64,000 nucleotides of DNA from Gentiana macrophylla (GCA_026214975.1 CM047810.1:92086316-92150315); one strand, 5' to 3'. Numbered from the stretch's first letter, positions 10,856 to 23,740 are shown. Notes: generated by a model not told the origin, from the letters alone. Translations and numbers: made by a program.

Positions 10856-11146
10856 TGTTGAAGTTTGTAAAATACAAAAAAAAATGTAAAGAAAATACGG
10901 AAGGATCATTATTGAACTAAAATCAACAAGTTAAGTTATAATGTTGTTGATCATGGGGTATTTATAGCTTCATACACCTCGTGAATCGCTTATAAGTAAG
11001 TTACAAGCAGTAACAACAAACTATAAATGAATAACCGTTTTTTGTGTTTGGATGGTCTCATTGACTAACTCAAAGAGATCAGCCGAGTCTTCATGTGATC
11101 ACTAAGCACTCAAGATTTTTCAAAGACACATATATATCTTGTAACA
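10856..11146 (-). repeat. 3' LTR of Copia A
   Basis: 291 bp, beginning TGTTGAAGTTTG on the plus strand and ending CTTGTAACA. It is homologous throughout to 56,078-56,363 but clearly diverged (roughly 15% by eye). The adjoining plus-strand CCCCTTCAAGCC at 11,147-11,158 is the polypurine tract of the minus strand. Confidence 0.85.
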
Positions 11147-12500
11147 CCCCTTCAAGCCGAGAATGGTTTCGACCTACTTGCACTCAACACTTCCTTCAAC
11201 TACTAGAACATTGAAATATCCTTAAAATTCCCAAATTGTCCAGCAGATATGAGAAAATAGGTGCATCTAGAGCCTTTGTGAGGATCTCAACAACATGTTC
11301 TGTTGTGTTGACTAGAAGAAGTTTGACAAGTCAAGATTTGATTTTGTCTCTTACAACATGACAGTCAATTTCAATATGCTTTGTTCTTTCATGAAATACA
11401 TAATTATGAGCAATGTGCATGGAACTTGCATTATCACATAATAACACAACATGCATCTGAACAGGGACCTTTAAATCTTGTTGAACGTAAATCAATCATT
11501 GAATTTCACAGACTGCATTTGCCATAGCCCTTTACTCAGCCTCTGATGATGAGCTCCTTGCTATAGTTGTTTATTTCTTTGCCTTCCAAGAAATGGGAGC
11601 ATCTCCTAGAAATATCATGTAGCCTGATACTGATTTTCTTGTTTTAGGGCAACTTGCCAATCACTATATGTAAAAGCTTTGAGGACAAGATTATTTTCTG
11701 CTGGAAACAATACTCCTTGGCCTGGATTGGCTTTCAAATATCTCAGCAGCCTATGTGCTGCCTTCATGTTGTTTTCAGTATGAGTGTCTAGAAACTGGCT
11801 CAGCTACTGGACTTCAAAAGCTATATATGGTCTGGTAAAAGTGAGATAGGTTAGTTTACCCACTACTGATCTGTATGCAGTGTTATACACCAAAAGTGGT
11901 GAATCACCATGCTGTAAAGTCTGCTTGGACTCCATAGGTGTTAGCAGGTTTAGCCCCCCGAAGTTCATATTCTTCTAGGAGGTTGAGTGTATACTTCCTT
12001 TGAGAAATGGATATGCCTGCGGGAGTTCTAGCAGCCTCAATAACTATGAAATGTCTCAATTTTCCAAGGTCCTTAATAGTGAACTGCTGATGTAAGGCCT
12101 CCTTGACTTGCTGAATCAATTGCTTAGTAGGGCTTGCTGCTATTATGTCATCTACATATACCAGCAAGGCAATAAAAGACTGTCCCGACCCTTTGGTGAA
12201 TAAACTATGGTCATGTTTTGACTGAACAAATCCTTGTGCTTCCAATGACTCAGTCAACTTGCAATTCCATTGTGTGTTGGCTTGCTTTAGGCCATAAAAA
12301 GATTTTGTTAGTCTGCAAACTTGATTTGCTTTGGTTGCTGCAAAACCTCAAGGCATCTGCATATACACTTCTTCATGTATATCTCTATATAGGAAATCAG
12401 TGTTGACATCCATCTGATGGAGATGCTAATTATTTGCTGCTACTGCTGCAAGTAAAGCCATGACTGTAGTGATCTTGACAATAGGGGAATATGTTTCTTG
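11147..12500 (-). pseudogene. Copia A reverse transcriptase C-half and RNase H
   Basis: The longest clean frame, 11,904-12,257, contains the RT active-site box YVDD (12,147-12,158), then KDLGKLRHF and SISQRKYTLNLLEEYE, all typical Copia RT. Downstream (toward 11,500) degraded RNase H sequence can be followed, including the region equivalent to SSSEDEY and the [16 protein letters not shown] box. Several stops and frameshifts are present. The upstream end is cut by the Athila insertion at 12,505/28,103. Confidence 0.85.
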
Positions 12501-12505
12501 ATAAT

Positions 12506-12962
12506 TGATGTATGATAAAAATATAATCAAATTATATGACTTTTTATATCGTATTAACGATAATATCGTATAAATTCTATAAAATATATCTAAAAACACA
12601 TAAAAATCGAAATCGTTATAAATAGATATTATTGTTATAATTTTAGTAAAACTTAAAGTTTTGTGGTCAAAATTATCGTGGCTCGTGTTTTTGTCTGTTT
12701 TGAGTACGTGAGATGGAAAATCAAGAATAGAAATCAAAGCAAGAGAAAACCGAAGAAAGATATTTTTCAAAGTCCGCACGCACCGGAGTTGACCGGCACG
12801 CGCCGAATCTCTCGCCACCAAAGACACATGGGCTCTGTCGAGAGAATCTCCATCTGTAGTACCGCACGCGCGCCGGTAAAGGGCCGGCTGCGCGCCGGTG
12901 CACTACTGCACTCTATAAATACTCCCCATTTGCAAGCATTTGGGAGTGTACCAATATATATA

Positions 12963-13022
<60 letters not shown>

Positions 13023-14009
13023 CTTAATCTAGTTTCTAGTTACTCAGAATACCGTAAACGGCACTCTGCCGAAATAATAATGTAGTATAAGTGTCGTTGT
13101 GATACTTAGAAGGATTATCAAGGCTCGTTGTTGCTAAAGGAGTTGCTATTTCCGGAGAATACGGCTCTGAAGCTACAATTGTAATCTGGTAGCATTCTAA
13201 TGTATTTATGTTTGTTTGTTGTTATTAGTACCTATATATTAGTTATAATGATATTAGGCTAACTCTATATCTAGCCAAGATATGAAATTGAATTAGTTTA
13301 TCTTTTTAGGGAAATAGATGATGACTATGTTAAAATTGAATTAAAATCGATTATAATGAATCTTTTTCTATTTTGCAACGTATTGATAATATTCGGATTG
13401 ACGTAATTAACCAAGATGAATCGCAACATATAACCTAACGATGAACTGACCGGAGAAGTTAGGATATGAGATAAAGGATAGAAAAACCGGAGGGTAAAAA
13501 TGGCCGAGTGAAAGCGTGACAACGGAATCCTATTTCCTACCCGGGGGCAGATTTGTCTTGGGAAAGATGAATCTTATTAAATTTGTGCTCAAGATCGTAA
13601 TAATGTTAAAATCAACGGTTTAATTGAAACTAACACCGGAAAGTTAAATCGATTCACCTGACAACCGGAGCCTTTTGAATAACATCGGCCGTCTGACAAA
13701 CGGAATAACCTCTTTTATCCGGGGTAGATTTGTACTTGGTACCTGTTCAGACTAACTGAGATTAGCATGGGGCAGTTGTGGAGATTAAACTGATGACAAT
13801 TTGACATATGACAATTTCATACGCTCGTGTGAGAAGGAGTTGTCTAGCTTAGGAGTACACCGGTTCATATATAATTGATTAACCCTAAAATAAGGAAAGA
13901 TCAAGCACATCTATTTCTACTAAAAAGAGATACTGATTCAGTGACATATTCTTGACTAGTTTCTAATAATATTACTAGTATTTATATCCTATATATTGTA
14001 TTGGTACCT

Positions 14010-14041
<32 letters not shown>

Positions 14042-14336
14042 GTATGTATTTCTATATATTTATATATATATTTATGTATCTATATATATATCTGTTTTAG
14101 TTTTATGCATTTATTTACTGTTTTAATTTTATTTACTGTTTTACGGTTACTAAAAAAAAAAAAAAGAGGAAAAACTGTTAGATTGAGTTAATAACAGCTT
14201 CTTGGTGTTTAACCACACTCTGAATTACCACACGTTTCCCTGAGGATTCGACACCTGACTCACCATACTAGCACTACAGTTTGACCCGATACACTGTCGG
14301 TTAAGGACTGGACTAGCACTAGAAAAGGCCACGTCA
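12506..14336 (+). repeat. 5' LTR of Athila element 1
   Basis: 1,831 bp. From about 13,040 to the end it is nearly identical to the 3' LTR apart from microsatellite length: I see only a handful of substitutions in more than 1 kb. In contrast 12,680-12,910, the GC-rich promoter part, carries a cluster of single-base indels and substitutions. TATA box CTATAAATACTCC starts at 12,913. TA tracts lie at 12,953-13,020 and 14,027-14,043. Confidence 0.92.
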
Positions 14337-14342
14337 GCTTTC

Positions 14343-14360
14343 TGGCGCCGTTGCCGGGGA
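14343..14360 (+). promoter_or_regulatory. Primer binding site, tRNA-Asp
   Basis: TGGCGCCGTTGCCGGGGA, six bases after the LTR end, is complementary to the 3' end of plant tRNA-Asp, the usual primer of Athila-type elements. Confidence 0.9.
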
Positions 14361-14539
14361 TACGACGCTAATTCATTGTGTTCGAATGGTTTCTACTTGT
14401 ATTAGCTCAAAATTCTCGAGGATAAGTCAACACTCTTCTTATCACATTTCTTTTTATTTTTCGTTGGTACTTACCTTGTAGGTAAGTTACCAATCTTTTT
14501 AACTACTATCAATTTCGTGTTATTTTCCATTTTCGATAG

Positions 14540-16911
14540 TTGATGACCAGAAGCGGTAAGGCCCCAGTCACTCCTTATAAGCCTGACATAAACACTTACG
14601 AAAGGCAGTTAAGAGTAGAGAGTAAACGTGGTCATACTAGTCAGGGAAATACTGACGAATCATCATCAAATCGAGAAACGAGAATGGCCGAAACCAGTGA
14701 TGAAACACCTGAACAAGGGCTAGAACATGCTCAAGGGCATGGACAACACCCTAATAACCTTAATAACCAAAATAACCAGAATCCTAATAATAGAAATAAT
14801 CAGAATCGGAACCAGAATAATCATAATAATCCTAACCTACCAAACCCGAGACCTATCTGTGATCAAACCGTAAGAAGAAATCAGACTAATAATCCAATTC
14901 TTTTACCTAATGAAGGAGCAAATAATTTCGAAATAAAATCTCATCTTTTTGGCTTAATTGACACAAGAGCCCAATTTCTAGGAGAAGATGATGAAGATCC
15001 GCATCATCATCTCTATCTTTTTCAAGAAGCTGTGTAATCTGACCAAAAGTCAAGGTGCTCATCGTGAATTAACGAGGATGTCTATGTTTTCTTTTTCTTT
15101 AAAAGGAAGAGCACGAGATTGGTTTATGTCACTCCCACATCATTCGTTGACAAGTTGGGAAGAGATTCAAACCGAGTTCTTAAAGCGAGATTTTACTCCT
15201 GGTAGAAATTTGGAATTAAAGGTCGAAATTGCTAATTTTAGACAAGGATCTCGAAGAAACACTTGGGAATGCTTGGGAAAGATTTAAGAAGCTATTGAGA
15301 GCTTGTCCCGATCATGGTTATTCCTTAGATATGCAAATCCAACTTTTCTGTCGTAAACTAAGGAAAGACTCACGTGCAGATGTAGATCATGCATGTGGTG
15401 GTTCTTTAATGATGAGTGAAGCCCAATTAGTTTACGATGCTATAGAAAAGATTTCCAAAAATAATCGAATGTGGGAAACCGGTACTAGCACAAGAAAAGT
15501 AGCATTTGCAGGAGAATGTACATCTAATACGGAAGTTCTAGCACACTTGGAGAATTTAAGTAGGAAATTTGATGGCCTACAATCAAACAAAAATCTAAGT
15601 TCAGAAAATAGTATACCCACTGAATACTCAAATCAGGATAATATGCCATTAGGAGTTGAAGAACCAACAGGATATTCAAGAGAGGAGGTAAGTTTTCTTC
15701 AACAGCATAGGAATTTGAACAACGCGTATTCAAACTCGTTTAATGCTATTAAAAGAGATCACCCTACTTTTCGTTGGTCTGAAAACCCTAGTAAGCAAGG
15801 CCAACCGCCATATCCAGTTCAATATAAGAATCCATCTAATAATCAAGTTTATCAAGGAGATACTTCTAATCAGAATTTACAATCATTACCCAGATCCTAT
15901 CCTCAACATACTACTCAGAGTATACCAGTCACCCAAAGTTCAACTCAACCTGAAGTAATTGATAAATGGGAGAAACTAATGGAAAATATGATGGGGGTAG
16001 TATCTACTCAAGCTCAAAATATGGAAACAATGATAACTTCTATAGGTACAGTCACTAAGGATATGAGTACGTTGAAAACATCCATGAGTGGACATGATAC
16101 CAGAATGAGAACTATAGAAGCATCAATAAGGAATATGGAAGATCATTTGAGTAGAGAAGGAGAGCGTAAAAACAGTAGACCTCCAGGAGGATTACCAAGT
16201 AATACTGAAAGAAACCCGAGAGAGGTGAATGCTGTTGTTACCAGAAGTAGAAAACTCTGTGGGAATAATGAAGTAGAGAATGATTTAAATGGTAACTTTA
16301 TAAAGGAAAAGGACGAACTTGAATTTACCAATGAGGAAGAAGAAATTATTGAAGATTTCTTAAGACAGAATAGTAATGTTGAACCTGAAAATAAGAATGA
16401 AGAATGGGTCAAAATCCCTAGGATTCTAAAAGATCCAGCGGATAAAGACCTGAGAACCTTATTTAAGGAACATGTTAGAGAAAACAATACTGAAGAAAAG
16501 AAGGAAGATTTGCCAATAACCGAAAAAGGGAAAATCGATACAGAAGATGTTTCAAAGGGAAGATCGTATGAGAATGAAACATGGCGGATAAGTAATGATC
16601 AAAGATTTAAGGAAAAAGGAAAAGAGAAATTAACTTCAGAACCAAAGGTTATAGATTTGGAATCTTTACCTTACCCACCTAAAGATCAAATTAAAAAGAT
16701 AAAAACCGATAAGAATGCTCGTTTCCTTGATACTTTTCGTCATATTCATGTCAATATCCCAGTTATCGAAGCCCTAATCAATATGCCTACCTATGGAAAG
16801 TTTCTTAAGGATATTTTATCAAACAAGAAAAAGTTAGAAGAATATGAGAATATTTGCCTCAATGAAGAATGTTCTCGCAATTTTACAAAGATAAATTACC
16901 ACCTAAATTGA
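14540..16911 (+). pseudogene. Athila element 1 gag and linker to protease
   Basis: It starts MMTRSGKAPVTPYKP, the first in-frame ATG after the PBS, and continues through an Asn-rich tract (residues about 75-105) into the capsid-like region (SLKGRARDWFMSLPHHSLTS, AWERFKKLLRACPDHGYSLD). Frameshifts near 15,030 and 15,270 split it. The long frame 15,229-16,911 continues through a coiled, Gln/Asn-rich stretch to the FRHIHVNIPVIEALINMPTY segment before protease. A further frameshift near 16,890 disconnects protease. Gag forms the virus-like particle that packages element RNA. Confidence 0.85.
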
Positions 16912-16954
16912 AAGATCTGGTAGTTTTACTATTCCATGTGAAATTGGAGGAGGA

Positions 16955-18300
16955 TTGCTTAAGAAAGTACTATGTGATCTTGGAGCAAGTATTAATCTCA
17001 TGTCTTATGAGGATTATAAGAAACTGGGCATAGGAGAGCTTACAAATACTGAAATGACTCTTCAAATGGCAGATAGATCGATTAAACATCCTAAGGGAGT
17101 CATCGAGGACGTATTGGTTAAGATTGACAAATTTTACTTCCCAGTGGATTTTGTAATAATGGAAATGGAAGAAGGATATTCAGCGCCAATTATTCTAGGT
17201 CGTCCATTTCTAGCTACAGGAAGAACGTTAATCGATGTTCAAAAAGGAGAACTAATACTAAGAGTTAATGAAGATGAAGTTGCTTTCAATATCTTCAAAG
17301 CTATGAACCATCCATACAAATCACCAGAATCATGTTCGTTTATAGATGAGATATCTACATTCTGTGATGACCAATTGCAAGATTATGGAGATAGGCTAGA
17401 GGAATGTTTAGCATAATCTATCTATAAGGAAGATGAAAATGATACTGAAATGAGAGAAGTAATCCTTTATCTTAATAAGGGACTATTTTCTAAGCATCCA
17501 TGGCATAAGTATTTGGAATTAGAACTAGAAGGACCAGTTCTAAAACCTTCAGTAGAAGATCCACCAAGGAATCTGGAATTGAAAACACTTCCTACAAATC
17601 TGAAATATGTTTTTCTGGAAAATAATAATCTACTACCGATTATTATTTCATCAACCTTAACTAATGAACAGGAAGATCAATTACTTACCATGTTAAGAGA
17701 ACATAAGAAGGCATTTGGATGGACAATGGCAGATATTCAAGGAATTAGCCCTGAGATATGCGTTCATAAGATCATTCTAAATGAAGGAGCTAAACCTTGT
17801 ATTCAGCCACAACACCGCCTCAACCCAAATTTACAATCCATTGTTAAGAAAGAGGTCATTAAGCTATTAGAAATGGGGATAATCTTTCCCATATCAGATA
17901 GTGAATGGGTGAGTCCAACTCAAGTGGTACCAAAGAAAGGAGGTTTCACGGTAAAAGAAAATGATAAAAATGAATGGATTCCGACAAGGGAAATTACAGG
18001 ATATCGAATGTGTATTGATTTTAGAAAACTGAATGAACATACTAAGAAAGATCATCATCCACTTCCATTCATCGTACAAATGTTGGAACGCTTAAGTGGA
18101 CATAAATATTATTGTTTCTTAGATGGTTATTCAGGATATTTACAGATATTCATTGCGCAAGAGAGAGAGAAAAACTACTTTCACTTGTCCGTATGGAACT
18201 TTTGCTTATAAACGAATGCCGTTTGGTTTATGTAATGCACCAAACTACATTTCGAGAGATGTATGATGGCAATATTTTTACGACATGGTCGAGAAATTCT
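16955..18300 (+). pseudogene. Athila element 1 protease and reverse transcriptase N-half
   Basis: Protease active site is DLGAS in VLCDLGASINLM at the start of the 16,955-17,416 frame, followed by LGRPFLATGRTLIDVQKGEL. A single in-frame TAA at 17,414-17,416 interrupts it; the same frame resumes and runs through the RT fingers (WVSPTQVVPKKGGFTVKEND, CIDFRKLNEHTKKDHHPLPF, FLDGYSGY) to a frameshift near 18,180. Downstream, RMPFGLCNAP continues in another frame. Confidence 0.9.
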
Positions 18301-20450
18301 TAGAAATCTTTATGGATGACTTTAGTGTTTATGGAGATTCTTTCGATGAATGCTTATCACACTTAGAACAGTATTGCTTATTGTGAAGATACCAACTTAG
18401 TGCTAAACCGGAAAAATGTCACTTAATGGTATCGTAAGGAATTGTTCTAGGTCATAGAATCTGACAAGTAGGTATCGAAGTTGATAAGGCTAAAGTCAAG
18501 TAATCGAAAAGTTACCTCCACCAGTCAATTTAAGAACTTTGAGAGGATTTCTTGGACATGCAGGTTTTTATAGGAGATTTATTGCAGATTTCTCGAAAAT
18601 AGCAAAGCCTCTAAGTCATTTTCTTGAAAAGGAAGTACCATTTAACTTTGAAGATAAATGTATGGAAGCCTTTAAGACCCTAAAAGCGAAGTTGACTACT
18701 GCACCAGTGCTAGTAGAACCAGATTGGAGTTTGCCGTTTGAAATTATGTGTGATGTGAGTGATTTAGCTGTAGGAGCTGTTTTAGGTCAAAGATATAACA
18801 AAGTACTCAAGGCAATCTACTATGCATCTCACACGTTGAACGCAGCTCAACTAAATTATGCTACTACGGAAAAAGAATTGTTGGCTGTAATTTTTGCCTT
18901 AGATAAGTTTAGATCGTATATTGTTGGATCTAAGGTCATTATTTATACAGACCATTCAAACCTTGAAATATCTCATTAAGTAAGAAAGATGCTAAACCAC
19001 GTCTTCTTAGATGGATTCATTTGCTTCAAGAATTTGATATTGAAATCAAGGATAAAAAGGAAGTGAAAATGTAGTAGTGAGATCATCTAAGTAGAATGGA
19101 AAATGATGAAGGAAGAGGAAATGAAATACGAGATTCATTTCCAGATGAACAACTTTTAGGATCGATACTCCTCAACCATGCAATTATTAAAAGATAGAAT
19201 ACCATCAAAAGAAAATTCACCGTGGTTTGGGAATATCGTTAACTATCTAACCTGTAATTACATCCCGCTCTCTTTGGACTTGGGCGTGAGTAAAAGAAAT
19301 TCTTTTTACGACTTAAAGTTTTACTATTGGGAGATACGGATCTTTCCGAAGATGCTCGGATGGAATAATCAGAAAATGTATTCCTGATAATGAAATTTTA
19401 AGTGTTTTATCGTTTTGCCATGATCTTGAGGCAGGAGGTCATCATGGAGGATGGAAAACTGCTTTCAAAGTTTTACAATGTGGTTTTTATTGGCCTACAC
19501 TATATAAAGATGCGTATAAATATGTAAAATCTTGTAAATCATGTCAAAAATTGGGAAATATATCGAAAAAACATGAAATGCCTATGCAACCGATTTTAGA
19601 ATGTGAGTTATTTGATGTATGGGGCATAGATTTCATGGGACCTTTCCCTATTCGTTTGGAAAAAGATTTATTCTAGTAATGGTTGATTATGTCTCGAAAT
19701 GGGTAGAAAGTGAAGCTCTTCCCACTAATGATACTAAGGTTGTGCTAAGGTTCCTTAAAAGAATATATTTACAAGATATGGCACTCCGAGGGCTATCATT
19801 AGTGATAGGGGTTCACATTTTTGCAACCGACCATTTACTAAGATAATTGAGAAATATGGTGTAACTCATAAACTAGAACACCCTATCATCCGCAAACTAG
19901 TGGGCAGGTAGAGGTGTCTAATAGAGAAATTAAAAGAATCGTGGAGAAAGCAAGTGGACTCAAATCGTAGAAATCAAGCAGAAAGACTAGATGATGCATT
20001 ATGGGCATACTGAAATGTGACCTTTAAAACGCCAATTGGTTGTTCTCCTTATAAATTAGTTTTGGTAAATCTTGTCATCTCCTGTTGAATTAGAACACCG
20101 AGCTTTATGGGCTATTAAATTCCTAAATTTTGATCCTAAAGTGTTGGTGATCATAGGTTTCTGAAGATTAATGTAACTAGAAGAATTTCGACCCGATTCT
20201 TATGAAAATGCTCGAATCTACAAGGAACGCACGAAAGCTTTCCATGATAAGAAATCTATAATCGTGAGTTCCATGTAGGTGATCGAGTACTTTTATACAA
20301 TTCACGTTTAAAGTTGTTTCGGAAAGCTTAAATCTAGATGGACAGTCCATATGAAGTAACTAAAGTCTATAAGTCCTGAGTCGTTGAACTAAGCGATGGA
20401 AAAACAACTTTCATAGCTAATGGCCACAGGTAAAATTATTAAGAAGGCGA
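18300..20450 (+). pseudogene. Athila element 1 RT C-half, RNase H and integrase
   Basis: RT catalytic box FMDDF lies at 18,310-18,324. The frame 18,539-18,979 covers RT connection and RNase H ([40 protein letters not shown]). Integrase follows: zinc-finger part [20 protein letters not shown] and SCKSCQ near 19,430-19,550, catalytic Asp in VWGIDFMGPF (about 19,617), then [20 protein letters not shown] sequence near 19,890. More than ten frameshifts or stops lie between 18,180 and 20,450, far denser than in gag or in the ORFs downstream. Non-functional as read. Confidence 0.88.
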
Positions 20451-20615
20451 AGGATACCTCAAGCAGAAGAAATATTATTGTAACGACCCTCCAACGGATT
20501 AAGGAAGCGTGAATTCTAAAACTCAGCCGATTACGGGTACTATCTTTCTAATTCACTTTTTAATATGCAATTTAAGTAGTTTCGTCTTTTACCGGATAGA
20601 CGTAAAAGAACTGGA

Positions 20616-21038
20616 ATGCCTTTCATAGATAGAATAGAAGTTTTTATTTTACTTTTAAAATTAGGTTTAGGTAAAGATGTTGCCTTTAGAATAGAAGCCT
20701 TAGTTTTTAACTTGAACAAGGAACTGATGCGCGAAATCAGAGAAAGAGATCTTTGTAATGGAAAATCGAGAAGTGCTATAAAGAGAAGGGCAAGATTTCT
20801 AAAGAGATGTAGAATCTGTGGAAAAAGTGAACATAATGGAAAATGTGGAGACAGCACAACCAAATCCCAGGATGAATGTTTGAATGTAATTAAGATGGGA
20901 ACGACTAGGTGGTTATCCGAAAATCCCGATGGACAACAAAGAGAGAATTCAAACGCATCATTTCTAGGAATTAGGTTGATGGAACGTTACTATAGAAATC
21001 TTGAAGATTTAAGAATGATGGGAGTTGAATTAGATTAA
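20616..21038 (+). CDS. Post-pol ORF with zinc-knuckle-like motif, unrecognised
   Basis: 140 codons, uninterrupted, ATG at 20,616, ending TAA. The N-terminal 50 residues are hydrophobic and helical (IEVFILLLKLGLGKDVAFRI). A basic patch (KSRSAIKRRARFLKRC) leads into CRICGKSEHNGKC, spacing C-x2-C-x4-H-x3-C, one residue short of the classical retroviral knuckle. It lies about 150 bp after the end of integrase inside the element. I know no named family for it. A nucleic-acid-binding accessory role is inference only. Confidence 0.5.
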   Translation: MPFIDRIEVFILLLKLGLGKDVAFRIEALVFNLNKELMREIRERDLCNGKSRSAIKRRARFLKRCRICGKSEHNGKCGDSTTKSQDECLNVIKMGTTRWLSENPDGQQRENSNASFLGIRLMERYYRNLEDLRMMGVELD

Positions 21039-21609
21039 GTTTATGTTTTTTTTTTTATAATTTTAAGATTTCATAAAAAATTTATGATAAACTTTTATTT
21101 ATATCATATATGATTTATATGATATAATTAAGGATTATCATACCAAAAATATTGTTTTTAGCTTTTATAAAAATTTGTAATAATTTGTTTTATCATGAAA
21201 TAATCTTATAATTTTTTCTATGATATAATTTAAATTATTACACACAAAAGAAAAAAAAAATGAGAATCGAGTAATTACTAACGATTCGAGTCGATAATAG
21301 TTCGGTTCGATTCGTTAGCTTTATAACCTAAAAGAACATCACAAAGATCATCTTCATCTTCTTCATTTCTTCAACACAAAAGCCGCCCCACCCCTTTTCC
21401 CCTCTTCAAAAATTTCATCACTTTTCACCAATTTTTCTATCCCAAACTACTTAATTAATCATCTTCTCTTCCATTCCACTACATAAATTCATCACCATTG
21501 CATAAAAGGATAGATTTTGCAAGCAAAGCTCTCTCTCTTTTTTTTCAACACATTTCCGGCGGCCACCACCTATTCCGGCAACTATCTACGCTTTCTAGCT
21601 TTATACGGT

Positions 21610-21687
<78 letters not shown>

Positions 21688-21815
21688 ATCATTTCAATTT
21701 TATCAAGCTTTTAGTTATTTTATTTTAATTTTTAAATTTTTTTTTGGTCTAAGTACTTATTTGTGTTTGTTGTTTGTTGTTGTTTTTGTTGTTATTTTGT
21801 CATACCATTATCGTA
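21039..21815. other. AT-rich spacer inside Athila element 1
   Basis: No ORF is supported. The sequence is very AT-rich (about 21,040-21,260), followed by a more mixed pyrimidine-rich stretch (21,340-21,600) that could be a leader for the next ORF, and a 70-bp TA microsatellite at 21,614-21,685. Confidence 0.6.
21614..21685. repeat. (TA)n microsatellite
   Basis: About 35 uninterrupted TA units within the 3' part of Athila element 1, upstream of the first plant-transposon-protein ORF. Confidence 0.92.
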
Positions 21816-23404
21816 GATGGCCTCATCATCTAGGAGAAACCCTAAGAAAAGAAAGCCGGATATCCCGATGTAGTACCGGTTATAGAACCAAGACCGTTGG
21901 TGATTTAGAAAAAAGCTGTTTCTTTTGAGAACACTGCTAGTCCTCGAGGCTAAGCAAGCATATAATGAGTATTTCAAGAAATGCAGTAACTGGTTTGAAA
22001 GGGGTATCGACTTTGATTCATTAGGAAAAGAGGTAAAGGATATTTTTTTTGATAGAGAATGGATGGAAATAGTCATGGAAAGAATCGATAACATTAATAC
22101 CACTATGGTAGTTTGAGTTTTTTACTGTTCTATCAACTTATGATCCACTCTTTGTTGAGGAATTGACTTATATTCCTCTTAGGAGTGTTAATGTTACTTT
22201 CTGTCGATTATGATAAACGCATTTTATGGATTGCCTGATATACGATGAGGATGATTATCATGCGTGCTGGGGCTTAAACCATCTCGCTACTCTTCAAGCT
22301 AAGGCATATGAGGCCCAAAGACAAGCTTTTGACCCCACGGTTGTTTGGAAAGACAATAGATTTGCATATGGAAGATGTATTAGGGACATAAGGGCAATTA
22401 AGCAATTCTTAGGCCATAATGTAACGCCTTCCACTCATGTTTGCGCTTATGGTAGAGATGACGTTATTATTGCCTGGGCTATGGTAAATGACATTCCTAT
22501 CAATTTGGGGAAACTTATCTTTTCTAAGGCGTGTGATTTTGCTAAAAATCGAATTCGAGGGGGACGTCTGCCGTTTCCTAATCTCATTTCATTTCAGCCT
22601 TGTGTACTACTTTTGAAGTCCCAGTTTTGCCATCTGATAGGATTGAGTCTCCTTATGTTCCACTTATAGGTCAAAAATTAACTGCCTCACCTGCCGGCAG
22701 GATAAATTATAACAACCCAAATCGCCAGCAACAACAACAACCACCACCACCATCTCCTATTCATACTCCAGCATCTCGAGCTCCTAGTCAGTCACAGCAG
22801 CCGCAGCCACTTCAGAGCCAAAATAGCCAGATTGAGGCTATGTTTCAGCATATGGTTCAGGCTCAGGCTAGAACTGATGCTAATATAGCTTTAGCTTGCG
22901 AACAGAATAGGAAGTGGGCTGAAGATCTTAGGATTGGCCAAAGAGGCCACAGAGCTTTCATCAGTGAGATAGAACCCAGATATGCAGAAATTTCTACACG
23001 TTATCCTCAGAGTCAGCCTGACCCATACACTATGCCAGATTGGATTCCACCTATTCCACCACCAGTTTTATTCCAGGACTATATGCCGTCATCTCAGCAG
23101 GGACGAGGTGGTATGTTTACTGTGTTCATTTGATGCATCCATGGGCATGGGAGGAGTAACTTCAGTGGCAGATGTGACAGCAGGTCTCGGCTCGTTTGGA
23201 TTGGAAAGTTCGGTGACGATGACAACTAGGCAGACTCAAGCTACATTTCAAGCATCTACGTCAACAGATCCACAACAGTTCAACTATGATTTCAGTACGA
23301 CTCAGTCTCTAGGGGCTGACTTTACTTCTAGTATGTTTGGATCGTTTTCAGCTCATTTCGACTCTTCTTTTGACGTAGATGAGGATTATGATGAAGATGA
23401 GTAG
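21816..23404 (+). pseudogene. Plant-transposon-protein ORF, first copy (env position)
   Basis: It starts MASSSRRNPKKRKPDIP at 21,816, with a basic, nuclear-localisation-like patch. After frameshifts near 21,870 and 22,120 the frame continues: KQAYNEYFKKCSNWFERGID, a GLPDI..DDYHACWGLN segment, RFAYGRCIRDIRAIKQFLG, and PINLGKLIFSKACDFAKNRI. This layout is that of the putative plant transposon protein domain often found downstream of pol in Athila-type elements. From about 22,600 it becomes Gln/Pro-rich and ends with an acidic tail (DVDEDYDEDE). A further frame change lies near 22,620 and another near 23,110. It occupies the place of the env-like gene; no signal peptide or fusion-peptide-like segment is seen. 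Confidence 0.75.
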
Positions 23405-23640
23405 TTTCAGTAAACTTTTCCTATGTTATGATGTATGACGATATACTATGATTTGATTTTTTTTTAGACTGTTTGATGCACTCTGTGGTTAGTGCACTTC
23501 GAGGTTTTACGTTTTTTCCGTTATTTCTATATTATTAGACTTTTTCACCCCTGTTTTAGATAAAAATGTTTACATACACACTGATTGAACCTGATAGAAC
23601 ATCCTGAAATGCAAAAATCTGTGATCGGGCACTGTAGCAC
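23405..23640. other. Spacer between the two post-pol ORFs
   Basis: T-rich sequence without an ORF. It leads into the LTR-like promoter module that precedes the second ORF. Confidence 0.6.
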
Positions 23641-23740
23641 CGGTGCACGCCGGTACTAACCCGGCCCGCGCCGGTCTGGTGTACTACCGACCTTTCTCAG
23701 GTTGTTTCCTATCTGGTTCTGTCATTTCTATATAAGGAAA
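23626..23740 (+). promoter_or_regulatory. Internal LTR-like promoter module
   Basis: CACTGTAGCACCGGTGCACG, a second CGCGCCGGT, then GTACTACC match in order the GC-rich palindromic block of this element's own LTR (3' LTR 26,664-26,720: CTGTAGCACCGGCACGCGCC ... GTGCACTACC). In both places a TATA box follows: CTATATAAGG at 23,729-23,738 here, CTATAAATAC at 26,728 in the LTR. The TATA here lies about 75 bp before the ATG of the next ORF. Promoter activity is inference from this similarity and position. Confidence 0.6.

Noticed and set aside
12663..13085. A 140-codon frame in the 5' LTR of Athila element 1
   Set aside because: It covers the GC-rich promoter, the TATA box and a TA microsatellite, and the 3' LTR does not preserve it.
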